In this document: positions 37,201 to 48,704 of the stretch, piece by piece | Layout of the letters: every line of letters starts with the position of its first letter | Position numbering within the stretch: the first letter of the stretch is position 1 | NCBI GenBank assembly: GCA_003116995.1 | Contig: BDSL01000113.1 | Span: forward strand, 248,001-312,000 | Source of the DNA: Yamagishiella unicocca | Taxonomy: Eukaryota; Chlorophyta; Chlorophyceae; Chlamydomonadales; Volvocaceae | Length of the DNA: 64,000 nucleotides | Direction: 5' to 3' | Notes under the pieces: generated by a model | Database searches by the model: none | Told to the model about the DNA's origin: nothing | What the model saw: only the letters and a program-made list of their open reading frames with translations | Translations under genes and position numbers: made by a program

Positions 37201-40200
37201 TCTGCATGGTTTGGGTGCGAGGCCGCCTGATGGCTGCACGGCGACGACCTAGTCGCGCACGATGCTACCATGAAGTGAACGGCCGGTAGCAGTTTGAAAA
37301 CGATTTAGTGCACGGTTTGGCGCACGGTGGGTGGGTAGGGGTGGGTCGCAACCCACGGGCCTGTCCAACCGGCCCACCCGGTGTTTAGGCCTGTCGCTAC
37401 CTCAACTGGATGGGAAGTCCCCTTGTCGTTGACAAGCGACTTGGGTGGATCATGCCCGCATACCCAAGCTGTCCTGCCCCGAGCCTGCATGAGGAGCTGG
37501 TACTGTTTCGTGTGAGCTGTTGGGAGTTGGAGGTTAACCGGCCGACGGGCGTGCTGAGCGTATCTGCCGATTTTGCGCGTGCGGCGCTGTCGAGGATGAA
37601 ATGCACGTTTTTGAAGGAGTGGCCCATGTGAGCTTGCGAGCGAAGTTTGAGGACGCGACAACATTGCAGGGCCACGACAATGGGATAAGCGCCTCCGCTG
37701 GCCGTGGCCACCTTTCTCTCTGGGACACTAGGCACACGGCGATGAAACGCCTCGCGCTAAAACGTTCACGGGGTTCACGAGGATGCACCCGCCCGCCAAC
37801 GTGTCTTAAGAAGACTTATAACCCTCCGAGGTCCCCCCGGCTTTTACCGACGTCTGCGCGCTTGTGCGGAAGTTGTAACATGTAACCGAGAAGCTGAAGG
37901 CAGCCAACCACGACCTCCAGGAGCTGCTGCCGGGAGAGCCGGTGGTCGCATTGATGTATTGTGCGATTACATCCGGAGCATACCTGGCGAACGAAAGTAG
38001 CAAGGCGACCAGCCGGCCCACCCGAGACTAACTCAGGTTGCCTCGCTCCCTGGAGCAGACCTACACGCAGTACCGCCATCAGAATGCCGTAACTACACAG
38101 CAACAGCGACTGTTTCGGTAGGGGAGACAGGCCCCTCCAAAACAAACACTGCTGTTGTGTAGTTGGGTCTAATGTCGGCTATGCGTGCAGCCATTGACTA
38201 ACAAGCGCACAGTTTAACAAACGTGCATCACTGCAACGTAATGGAATCTCGACATACGAACACGGACGGAACCACCGGGATCGAAGGTTTACGCAAATAC
38301 TAAATCGTCGCCAGTACGACAGACATTGACGAACACCACCAGCCAAGCATTGTTATGACGCACACAGTTGTGCGCCCCATCAGCCATCACACACCAGTAT
38401 TACTACACACACATCCGCATGATATGGCTCAGTCCCTGAAGGTGTAACCGCGCAGGGCAGTTCTGCGTATACCTACTATGACATTTAACACGAAACCTAA
38501 CGCGCTGAAGGTTAACGGTAATAACGAACTCAAACAGATTTGAAGGACCTACATATCTACCTACCAGCTAGCATGCGCCACTTGATCACCCTACGTATGC
38601 ACCTACTCGCCTAAACGACGTATCCACACTAAGTAAGTACATTCAACAAATCCATTGGTGCGCGAGGCCGCAACCGGCACGTGGGACAGCATCGATCCGA
38701 GTTCGTGTCCCAGCCACCTGACGGCGTCCACCTACGAAACTAGGGCCGAGCCTAATAAGAGCCAAGATGCCAGTCCGCAGGACTTCGCTGCCTCGCCGTG
38801 CCGCCAGCCGGACCTAGAAAACCGCTAACCGCTAACAGTCGAAACCGCCTAGGAGGTCAGCAGGATTCAGCCGGCCCTAATTAACCGCTAACAGTTAACA
38901 GCCGAAATTACACACTACAACTATTTGCCAACACTTTGAATGCGGCTTACCGTGCCAATGCAAGTATCGTACACTATTAGTGAGGCATCAGCGCCAACAG
39001 ATGACGCCCACAACCGTCGTACTTGCGGCATCGTTGTCGTACCACACGTGCGGCGGGCCGGGCCGCCTTGTCGCGCTTGGCCGCCGATGGGGCCGTGGGC
39101 CGCATGAAGCTTGGCGCCATAGCTTCACTACTGCTGCTGCTGCCGTCCTTCTGCCTTCGCTGCAGCGAAGCGCGCGCAGTGCTGGGGCGGCAGCAGGGAG
39201 TCGTTGCAGCTGTCTCGCTGGTATCGCAATTTTTGGATCCATCGCGCAACCATCGTTTCAGCCCAGCACAAGAAAGATTTCCCTGGCCTATGCCTTGTAC
39301 GCCCCATATGTCTAGATTGAAGTAGAGCCCGCAAATGGCTTCTCGCTCTGGTCCCGCGGCTACCCTGCACTCACCCACGCGGGCACTTCATCATGACTCC
39401 ACTTCATCAAAACGACCGCACGCCATCCTCAGATGTACTTGAATTTCCACAGCACCGTTCGTCGGTGCTTTAACCGTTCCAAACAGCTCGCTCCGTGTGT
39501 CGCAAGCCGTTCATGTGTCTGCGCTTTGCTGTGGCTGTGACACACGAGCAAACACGAAGCGCTTGGGATAATGATAACGGAAGTACAGATGCGCGCAGGC
39601 CTTTTTACGTATCGCCGTCAGTACTTGCTGGGCCCTACTCGAAGCCAGAAGCGACACGACTCCCCGAGCTTTACGCAAGACAGCTGCGTAAAGCTAACGC
39701 AAGCATAGCTTCGATTAGTGGATATACGCTGCGGAAAGCACGGCACAACCAACCGGCCAGCGACTGCTCGCGCATGCACGTACCTGGTGCCCTGCTCCAA
39801 ATACATTGCGCTCTCTTCCCTGTGTTCACGAAAGCTCCAAATGCTTGCCAGATTTACCTCCCCACCCCACCTACAAGTCCTCGAGGCGCATGCGAGACCT
39901 CCTGCAAACGTAGCCAGAGCAGGAACGAATAAGTTCGGGGCACGGCGGTTTTACCTTCTGATCCGGCCCCCCCGCTCGGTTTGTCCACTCCCCACCTAAA
40001 ACCGTTATTCCCCCCTTCCTCTCCTATGCCCTCCTACCCTGGCTGCGTTCCCCTCCAGCGCCATTACTCCACCAGTAGTAGCACGGCCCGCAATGCCCAA
40101 CACACCCTACTAAACGGAGATCACGAACACGGTACGCATACAATCCCCCCCCCCTTTCCTACCGTGAGCGCCCGTCACCGCCGCTGGCCCCTGCGTGTTC

Positions 40201-42814
40201 CGCCAGTGTCAGGTGCCACCCCACCACTGGCCGCGTCTCATGACGGCGGCAGTCGCCAGCGCCGAGTGCTGCAAGATAAATGACCCATTGGAGGCGCTGA
40301 AGCAGGTAGACAGCGGGGTGGGGCGGAACGAGGGGTGCGGGAGCAGCCGAAGAAGCAAGTGAATGGCACACAGGATGCTCTGGCAGCAGAGTCGACTGTA
40401 TGAATCTCCGCATTCGCAGCGGAAAAGCAACGTAGGTTGCACTGACAGCAAAGGAGCAACCAGCCGCTGTCCCGCAAGTGTTGCCTGTGGCCCCGAAAAG
40501 CTGTTCGGCTTATTCAACTGTCTAGAATCGATATCAACCACGAAAGCTCACCATGATGTTATGTTAGTCTGTTCGTTAGGGCCGTGGGCCATGGACTTAG
40601 TGGACAACGCCAGCAGCAGGATGCGTTACGCGAGTCAGGGGGAATTAATGGTCTAATCAAGTAACCATAAAGCTTAATATTGTCAAAGGTCTGCGAAGAG
40701 GAGCCGCATGGCGCCGGAAGGTTTACCGTACTGCAGATAGCGAGATAGGGGATAGCCCTAGTTGAGGCTAAAGCTCGAGTATCACAACCAAATGAATTGT
40801 AAAATGTGACGCTCGCCCGCCCTAACTCAGCTTCTGGAAGAAGCAGGCAGCGCAGGAACACAAACTTATTGCATACCGGTATCCAGCTGTTATATGTCGC
40901 TGCCTGCATCTTGGAGCAAGATTTGGGAAGGACAGCACCACTAAATGGTATGCTGGAGGCTACAGCAATAAGTTGCCGGTCTGCTGCCGATGGACGGTAG
41001 GATGGCGGGAAAGGCAACCGAGTACCAGCAAATTGAGCAAGAGCCTGGCTCTCAGCGCGATGTTGATGCCAACCAACGCCAGCGATGAGGTTCTGCTGGT
41101 CCCAAAGGTAATCAAGGCCCCACTCGTGGTTGCTGACGTCTGCGTTCGGTCAAACGGTGCTTCCACGAGCGGACTACAATAGGATGTGGGGGGATGTCGA
41201 GAGGAAATCCGTGGTCCGGCGTGCAAAGAGGGGAGGGTGGGGGCTGATGTGAGGAAGCAGGGACAAGCTTAGCATGGGGAGACCGGCTAAGGGAACAGGG
41301 TGCCTAGGCGGCACTCAAAGATATGGGTAGGAGGACGGGCCGCTGCCGAGAAGAGCACTTGCTACGCTGGACGTCATCATGATTCCACACGGGATTGCAC
41401 GTTGTGCTCCGGGCGTGTGTTTCAAGCTTGGAAACCTCGTTGACGGTGGCCACCGCCCACTAACTCCGCGCTGCAAACGACGTGCTGTCTCTCCCTTTCC
41501 CCAGGCGCCTTGCACGTAAACCGAAGCTAGGACTTCAGCAAGCTGCACGCCAGCTGCCTGTTTCCCGAGGTGCGAATGAACCTGTATGAATGAACCCACA
41601 GGGCAGGCTATGTGGTGTGCCCGGCGCTTGGCGGGGTTGCGGGGCAGGAGTGCTGTGTGGGGCTGGTCCCGCCCCGGCAGGACGGCGGCGGGGTATGAGT
41701 TGACAAGGGGGGGGGAGGTAGGGTTGGCTCCAGGGAGCGGGTGCTGGCCCCGCATTCGCATTCGCTTGCGAAGTACACAGACCGGGTATTGTTGCGGCTG
41801 GACTGAAGGGTCGTGGGGCCCTCCGGGGACTCCATGGGGCGCGGTGCACCAAAGACACCCACATCGCACGACCGCAACGCCCCCCATTGCGCCAGCCGAA
41901 CGCGCTGCATCGCTGCACGGTGCAAGCGCGCTGCGTGTCTCCGTGCCCTGCACCCTTTGCTCCCCGGATCCCACTCATCCCCTACCCCTGCACTCAGGCA
42001 GCCGCGCAGCGCAGGAGCAGCCGCAGCGCCGCGGCCGCACCGGCTCGGACCTGGCGGTGCTGGACGAGGCGCATTGCGTTGTTCCCACGTTGAGGAGTCT
42101 GGTAGTCATGGCAGTCGCTCCCGCGACGTCACGCCCACCCGCCAGATCACCTCCCTGGGCATCGGCCACACCACGGAGCCGCTGACCAGGTACATCGCGG
42201 ACGCCGCGGCGGAGGCGGCGGCCGGACTGGCCACACGCGAGTGAGGGTTACAGCGGGTGGGGTGGGGGCCGGGGGCGCTTGCTTGCATGTGCCAATTGTG
42301 AGACCCGTGCTCCACCTGGCGAAGGCTCCTCCCAGCCGTCCAGACCACCCTTCGTGACTGCCTTCTCCTGAGAAGCCTTCGAGTTCTGCTGCCGGCCGCC
42401 CTACTTGAGCTGCCCTTCTTTGCGCCGGTGCCCACTCCTGCCGTCGCTACAGGTACGACAAGGAGCAGGGCCAGGGGGCGCTGCGTGAGGCGGTGCCGGC
42501 CACTTGTACACGGGCCTGCCCGAGCCGGGATCGCCCTCCCTGGAGCCGGCACGCGAACCTCCAGGACCAGGCCTCTGCCGGCGAAGTCGCCGGCAGCGAG
42601 AGGAGCCGGCAGAAGGACATCCCCGGGCAAGGGTGCGCGCTGGTGCTGGTGCTGGGTGAGGGCGGCGACCAGGAGCGGCCTCCGAGAGCTGGAAGGGCGG
42701 TGAGGGCAGGGCGGGAAGGGTGAGGACGGGGCGGTCAGCAGGGGTTAGGGCCGCTGGCGCTGTGCTGGCGGTGCGCGCCGTGGGACATTGGGGGGAAGAC
42801 GCATTCGAGTGCAG

Positions 42815-44428
42815 CTTGCCTACTGGCTGCTCGAGGAGCACCCGCAACGCGGCGATGGCGGTGCGGCAGCGCTTGATGTGGGGCTCAGCGCGTGGTCTGC
42901 GGCGTTTGGCAAGACGGACAGGACCTAGAAGTTTCGTGAGTGTGGCAGGAATCCCCTAAAGCTTGTAGGGGTCGCTCCGGGGGTCCCAGCAGAAAAGAGT
43001 TGCCCCTGCGCAACGCGGCCGGATGGGGCCCGCCGGGCCCGGGTCCGGAGGGCGCAGGCCTGGCTTCGGGGGCTTATTTGGCCGTGTGGTGTGTTGGTGG
43101 CACCGCACAGCTACCCACAGGACAACACTACAAATGACAGCGCCCCACCTCACCCTGTCCTCCGCTCGCCCAACCTCACCCTGTCCTCCACTCGCCCAAC
43201 CTCACCCGCACCTCCCATCGTGCGCCGGACGCAGGCGACCGGAAGCAGCGGCTCGGCTCGCTGCCGCCGCTGGTCCAACCAGCCAGGCCTTCCTGCAGGA
43301 GCGCAGGCGGGTGGCGGGCAGCAGCCATTGTGTGTCACCATCGCCATCAGCACCGCTGCCACCACCACCACCACTACCCGGTGGTTGCCGCGTCGGCTTC
43401 GATGCTGGTGGTGGGTCCCGTGGAGGCAGCTGTGGTTGCGGAAGTGGTCTACGTGCAGGTGCAGGGAGGCAGTGGAGACGGCGGCGGACCCGAGGAGGCG
43501 ACGACGCCGCGGCCGCGACTGATGCGTCCAGGCCGCACCACCCATAGTGTGATCCGCAAGGTCATCCGTCGTTGCATGTTATGTCGGTTATGGGCCATGC
43601 ATTTTACGGACGGCGACGGCGGGCGGGCGCTGCCGGAGCCTTTTGTACCTAGGTCGAGGGTGGGCGGCCGGGCGGGTGCCGCCGCTTAGTCATATGGTGG
43701 GTTCGGTTCGGGAGGGGGGCGTCAGCCAGGGGGTTGCTGCTGTGCGTGGGGGACCAGGGGGTTGCTGCTGTGCGTGGGGGACCAGGGGGGTGCTGCTGTG
43801 CGTAGGGGACCAGGGGGGTGCTGCTGTGCGTGGGGGACCAGGGGGGCGCAGGGCCGAGCAGGGAGGTCGCAGAGGGACATGGAGAGCTACCGAAACCATT
43901 GACGTCCGAACCAGGCCCAACGATATTAAAAGAAGAGCGCTAAGGGTTCCACGTACTGGGGGGTATCGCATAAGGAGGTTGGCGGTCTGAAGCGACTGAA
44001 GGGTGCGGGTGGGATAGACGGGATGCTGGTTAGGGTTTTAGGGTTCGGTGTTGCTGTCCGAAGGAAACCTCTGGGGGAGCGCATCCGGTGGTTTCTACCC
44101 GCAGCCGCCCACGTCTCATCTCGTCATGGTAATCCCTCAACGCAACATTCCTTCTCTCTTCTCAGGACAACGGTCAGCCGTACAGTGCCGCTGCTGGCAA
44201 CAGCGACCTGGCCATGCTGCGCTGCTTGCGGCGGCTGGGCCTCTCCTGGCAGTCCTTGACGGACTGGGCCTGGAGCTTCCTGTGCTGCGCTGGCTGGTAG
44301 AAGCGGGCTGCCCGGTGGATTGGGATGTGGCAGTGCAGGCGGCGGGCCGGCGGCCGGGGGTGGATCGGAACGAGGCGCTGGCGTGGCTGGCAGCCGAACG
44401 GCAGCAGCGATTAGGTTCATCGCAGTAG
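42815..44428 (+). pseudogene. Ankyrin-repeat-type gene remnant, unit copy 4
   Basis: The 5' patch is 42815-42928 and the 3' patch 44166-44428, with the same broken frame as in the other three units. The diverged edge copy is truncated before this part of the unit and has no counterpart. Confidence 0.55.
43726..43847. repeat. 28-31 bp G-rich minisatellite, copy 4 (4 repeats, variant lost)
   Basis: Four repeats, but the GCGGGGGGACC variant of the other copies is absent and the left GCGTGGGGGACC type is doubled. This fits derivation from the five-repeat allele of copy 3 by loss of one repeat. Confidence 0.95.
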
Positions 44429-45882
44429 CAGATGTCGCGACAGTCATGGTGGCAGATCCTGGGGTCAGTACAAGCGAGCTGGTGACCCGGTGAGCTGCTG
44501 CGGCTGCGTGGCGCCAGCAGGGCTGCAAGGGAGGTCCGGGGCTGCTGTCTGGCACGACGCGACGTGGGCCCCGCCTGGGAAGGAGGGGCGGTCAGGGAGA
44601 GTGGAGCCGTTGACGCCAGTGACCGGAGGGGTCGGTCGAGGCGAGTGGGGGTTGGCCGGTGGTGGGGAGGGGTGCCGTCGGGGTGATGGGTGGTGTTCGC
44701 AGGTGGCGGCGGATGTCGACCAGGGGGGTATCACGCCGCCTAAGCTCGGTAACTCCTCTGCACGTGCCTGTCAGCCCTGGCAATTACCCCCACTGCTGGA
44801 TAACGGGGAGGTAGCCAAATGTAAATGAGCGCCGCCACGCCGTTCATAAGATGAATGTTTCTTTGCGTCATACAGCATCGCACTGAGCGCTGCCACTAAT
44901 CGCCCACCCGTGGGTCGCTGGCGTAATTGACCATAAGCGTTTGTCCCTTTACTGGGAAGCCTCGCTTAGATCGTAATTTTCCCGTGGGTCGCTGTCGTCC
45001 AGATCATGCAAGAATGCACCCCTTACATGATGACGCATCATGGAAGCGTAAGGCTGCGAAGAACTAGCAGGTGATGGTGATCATCATCTGAGGTTATGCC
45101 CTGATGAATAGCAAAGCTGTTTGTTGACGGTTGGGCCCGACTAACCCACGCCATCCCACGCTGCTCACCGCCTGGGATGCACTGCGGCCCCGCTGGCGCA
45201 AGATTTAGGCGTGGAGATAACAATTCCGTGTCGCAATTCATCCATGACCGTGCACTTGGCGGAAGAGTAGCCACTATCGATTGGACCTGCATTGCAGCAA
45301 TAACCAAACCCAAAACCCTATGAGCACCCTCCATTACGCAACATAGTGACATTTCCTGGCTACTTGGCAAATGCGACATTGGGCTGCATACCTGGCAGGC
45401 GCGTACCTCCGCAGAAAGCCACAGGCTGGAGAGGGATATCAATTTGCCCGCCGGCACTCCAGCTCGTCAGCAAGGAATGCATGTAGCAGTATGGGACAGG
45501 CGGCACTTGTCCCATACCGTATATCTTCCTGCGGTGTCGGCGGGTCACTCGGTCCTCTCCACACCACAAGCGTAATGCGTGAGCCCGCTGCGTTCAGTGA
45601 TGAGGCCCCGGTAATGTCACGCAGGGCCTCCCCACGTGGCCGGGCTAGAAAACTGCAACTCGACAGTCGGACCTCGCGCTCTGCTGCGCCGTGACTGGGA
45701 CCATGGTAGGCTGGCAACACAGCGACCTGCAGGAGCAAAGAATCGTACAGTGGAACGCTTGCATGGTGCAGAGACAGCCTGAAAGCCCGGGCATGTGAGT
45801 GAAGCTTACCTGACCAAAGCTAATGGCCATTCCCTTTCGTAAGAGCGCGTGCGGAGATTGGACAGCGGCTGCAGTGACGTCC

Positions 45883-46240
45883 GTTGTCATACGGCCGCCC
45901 AAGCAGTGCCGCTGCGCCGCCGCCGCAAGTAATCCACGCCTATCCACGTATGTTGTCCTACGGAAGGCAGGTGGCAGCGGGGGCAAGGGGCGAAAACACG
46001 ACTTGGCACCCGTAGTAATCAAGGAAAAAAATGCGGTGAGGCGATCGCCCAGTTGCCATGCATAAAACCAAAAACGGCTGGCGACACCGCAGAGGTCCTG
46101 TTGTCATACGGCCGCCCAAGCAGCGCCTCAGCCGCGGTGCCGCTGCGCCGCCGCCGCACGGTAATCCACGTATTTTGTCCTACGGAAGGCAGGTGGCAGC
46201 GGGGGCAAGGGGTGAAGACACGACTTGGCACCCGTAGTAC
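45883..46240. repeat. Local duplication of about 140 bp at the array edge
   Basis: The blocks 45883-46017 and 46100-46240 both run from GTTGTCATACGGCCGCCCAAG through GAAGGCAGGTGGCAGCGG to CACCCGTAGTA. They are separated by about 80 bp that include an A7 run. The first block lacks 13 bp (CGCCTCAGCCGCG) that the second keeps. Copies 2 and 3 have one such block, and copy 1 has lost most of it. Confidence 0.85.
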
Positions 46241-46481
46241 GCAAAGTGCATGAAGCCAGTTGTTGTCATGGTCGTCGGTTGTAACTGTGGAAATGGCGCC
46301 GGCCCGTTTCCTCAGCAGCATCCTGGGTGTGCAGTAACGTGATTTACCTGCGGTTCCAGAGAACGGGAGTTGTACTGTCAGAACCTTTCCCAAGGCACGA
46401 AGCATGGCTGGATGGCATAACTGAGAAACCTCAAGGAAGGCCCCCAATAGTTCTGCAATGAACTCGTAACCAGATATCGTT

Positions 46482-48704
46482 CTGGGATGGTTGCGCTGTT
46501 GATTGCGGCAAACGAATGCAGAACACGCCGTCAAATGGACATTCGCCATCGGGGCACGTCGGATACAGCTGCAACTATGAGGATTGCAGCTGTATGAACA
46601 TGTGGCTTTGGAGCAGTCACAAAGGTGTTCTTGCAAAGCTGTGCTGAAATGCATACCCCAATCCTGAGATACCGGTGGCTGTCCTTCGAACGAATGTCGC
46701 CAGAACAGAGCTTACATCCAGCGCTCTGAAGCAAGGTAACGTGTATGACGCAATTGAAAGGAAATCCTGGCATTATTGGATGTGTAATAGGCAGATGGAT
46801 GGCTAAGGGCTGACGTGCACCGTTTCGCCTTCGTAAGGTCGACTCCAAATTGGTCGCTGGCTATCATTACTATTAATGCACATGAAACATGTGTTTCACA
46901 ATCCAGTATGGACGCAGCTGATTTCAACAGCTTCAAGGGAGCTGGAGCTGGGCAGTCCGCCCGCCGTACGATAACTGACACTACTGCTTGCACTGCACTG
47001 GAAGGTCACACGCCTGGACCTGGTCGTGATGAACGCACCAGGGTTGTATGCAACGCTTCTGAGCGCTATATGAGTTCGTGACCGAACAACGAAAGAAGCT
47101 ATACTGTAGCCAGGTGGAGGCTTTCCGCGCGACTAACTGTTACGAATTGAAGTATTGACAGCCAATTTGCTGCATAGCTGCTGATGATCAATTCCACAGG
47201 ACAAGATGCATGATGTCACGAGTGCCAGGTAGTGCATCCTGTACCGGTAACGCAAGCAAAGGTTCGGCTGCGTTCGTGCGCTTGCATGTGCTGAACATGA
47301 ACATTGAAGTGCACATACTTGTTTGATTCACACCTGTTTATTCGTCGGTTAGAGCCACTTGAGATGTACCGTTCCTGACAGCCTGAGGCTTCCGGTAAAG
47401 TTACTGTTTAAATTTTGCGCGACAGATAGGTACATCTATGCGGGGCCGAGCGCCCTCTCAGCCCCTATTAACGAGTATTACCAGGATTGAGCAGCTCTAT
47501 CTGGGTGGAGGCTTGCCGGTAGAGCGGCAATGTCATTTTCCAATCAGTTCCCTTCGGCACAGGTCACTGCAACGGCGGTAGCACAAGTGTTTCATCTTCA
47601 GCGTAGTCAATTATTCTGGACCTGCAGCAGGATCAGCCAACAGCGTGCGCCACCCGGCCCCCCACCCGCTGAGCAGTCGGCGCTGCTGCTGCGCCAGGAG
47701 CTCCACGGTGGCGAAAGAGCGGGACGCTGGCGTAACCTGCCTGGACCCGTGGGTCACAGGGGGGGCAGCCCTGGCCGGCCAGCCGCGAGTAGGTGACGTT
47801 GGCCTGGTCTGATGGGCTCGTGGGGCCCGCCGGGGGGGCGGGGATCTTGTCAGCGAGGGGTTATTGGGACACGGAGGGCCGGCAAGGCGAGGGGCCGTGG
47901 GAGCTCCGAGGATCGGCAGCACAGCCCCATGTAAGATGAAAATGTAGCCACCGGCTACGTCCGAGCACGGTGCCTCCTTGATCTGCTTGATGGCTGCTGC
48001 AAAGCAACTGGGATGGCCGCTAACGCCGTGAAGTGCGAGGTCCTTGTCATCACGCGAAGCGGAAGCGGTTAACGGAAGCTGCCTTGGGTGGGGTGGGAAT
48101 GTGGGCAGTGAGTCTGGTAGTGACACCGCGCGTTCCCTGGGGCTTCATATGGTTGTTGGCCGCGGGGCGACGGGCCACGTCTGTTCGTAGTGCATTGTGT
48201 GCTTGTGCCGGTCTCCTCACGATGTACGACATGTGCCCGACGACGGGTGCGACACATTTCGTCGGTGCGACACATTTCGTCGTTGCTTGGTAAATTATTA
48301 CACGTGTCCGGGCTCAACAGGGTAAAAGGGCTCCTCAGCCGCAAACCCTCGCAACCGCACGGAAGGTTGAGGTACTGTACGACTATATCCGGAGCATACC
48401 TGGCGAACGAAAGTAGCAAGGCGACCAGCCGGCCCACTCGCGATTAACTCAGGTTATCTCGCTCCCTGGAGCAGACCTACACACAGTACCGCCGTCAGAA
48501 TGCCGTAACCGCGACATTAACAGCGACTGTTTCGGTAGGGGAGACAGGTCCCTCCACAATAAACACTGCTGTTGTGTAGTTGGGTCTAATGTCGGTTATG
48601 CGTGCAGTCGCTGACCAACGAGCGCACAGTTTAACAGACATGCATCACTGTAACGTAATGGAGTCTCAACTTACGAACACGGACGGAACCACCGGGATCG
48701 AAGT
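46482..48704. repeat. Diverged, truncated edge copy of the tandem unit
   Basis: Recognisable homology to the first ~2150 bases of the unit, but with frequent substitutions and indels, unlike copies 1-4. About 47550-48380 has no counterpart at the same place in the other units. Homology resumes at TCCGGAGCATACCTGGCG (about 48390) and ends near 48704, just after ACCACCGGGATCGAAG. This is the right-hand edge of the array. A decayed terminal copy is expected where an array is homogenised internally but its outer unit is not. Confidence 0.9.
47550..48380. other. Non-homologous segment inside the edge copy
   Basis: This GC-rich stretch replaces about 0.75 kb of unit sequence (unit positions ~1060-1840). 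A minus-strand frame is open from 48126 to 47611 (about 171 codons, with a GTG rather than an ATG at its upstream end) and reads SRDDKDLALHGVSGHPSC and AIKQIKEAPCSDVAGGYIF, which look protein-like, followed by a Pro/Arg-rich tail. I do not recognise the family. A short direct repeat, GTGCGACACATTTCGTCG, occurs twice near 48248-48284. This may be an older insertion or the ancestral sequence lost from the amplified units. Confidence 0.4.

Larger units (their letters stand above)
36133..46481. repeat. 10.1-kb tandem unit, copy 4
   Basis: Close to copy 3 over most of its length, but the 45260-45730 stretch matches copy 1. About 29 bp are deleted near 40466-40473 between two GCTGTCC direct repeats. 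From about 45730 rightwards similarity to the other copies falls visibly, and a local duplication of about 140 bp is present (45883-46017 and 46100-46240), which makes this copy about 260 bp longer than copy 1. Confidence 0.96.

Noticed and set aside
1..46481. Array as ribosomal DNA
   Set aside because: Unit length is in the right range, but no conserved 18S, 5.8S, 28S or 5S sequence is visible on either strand.
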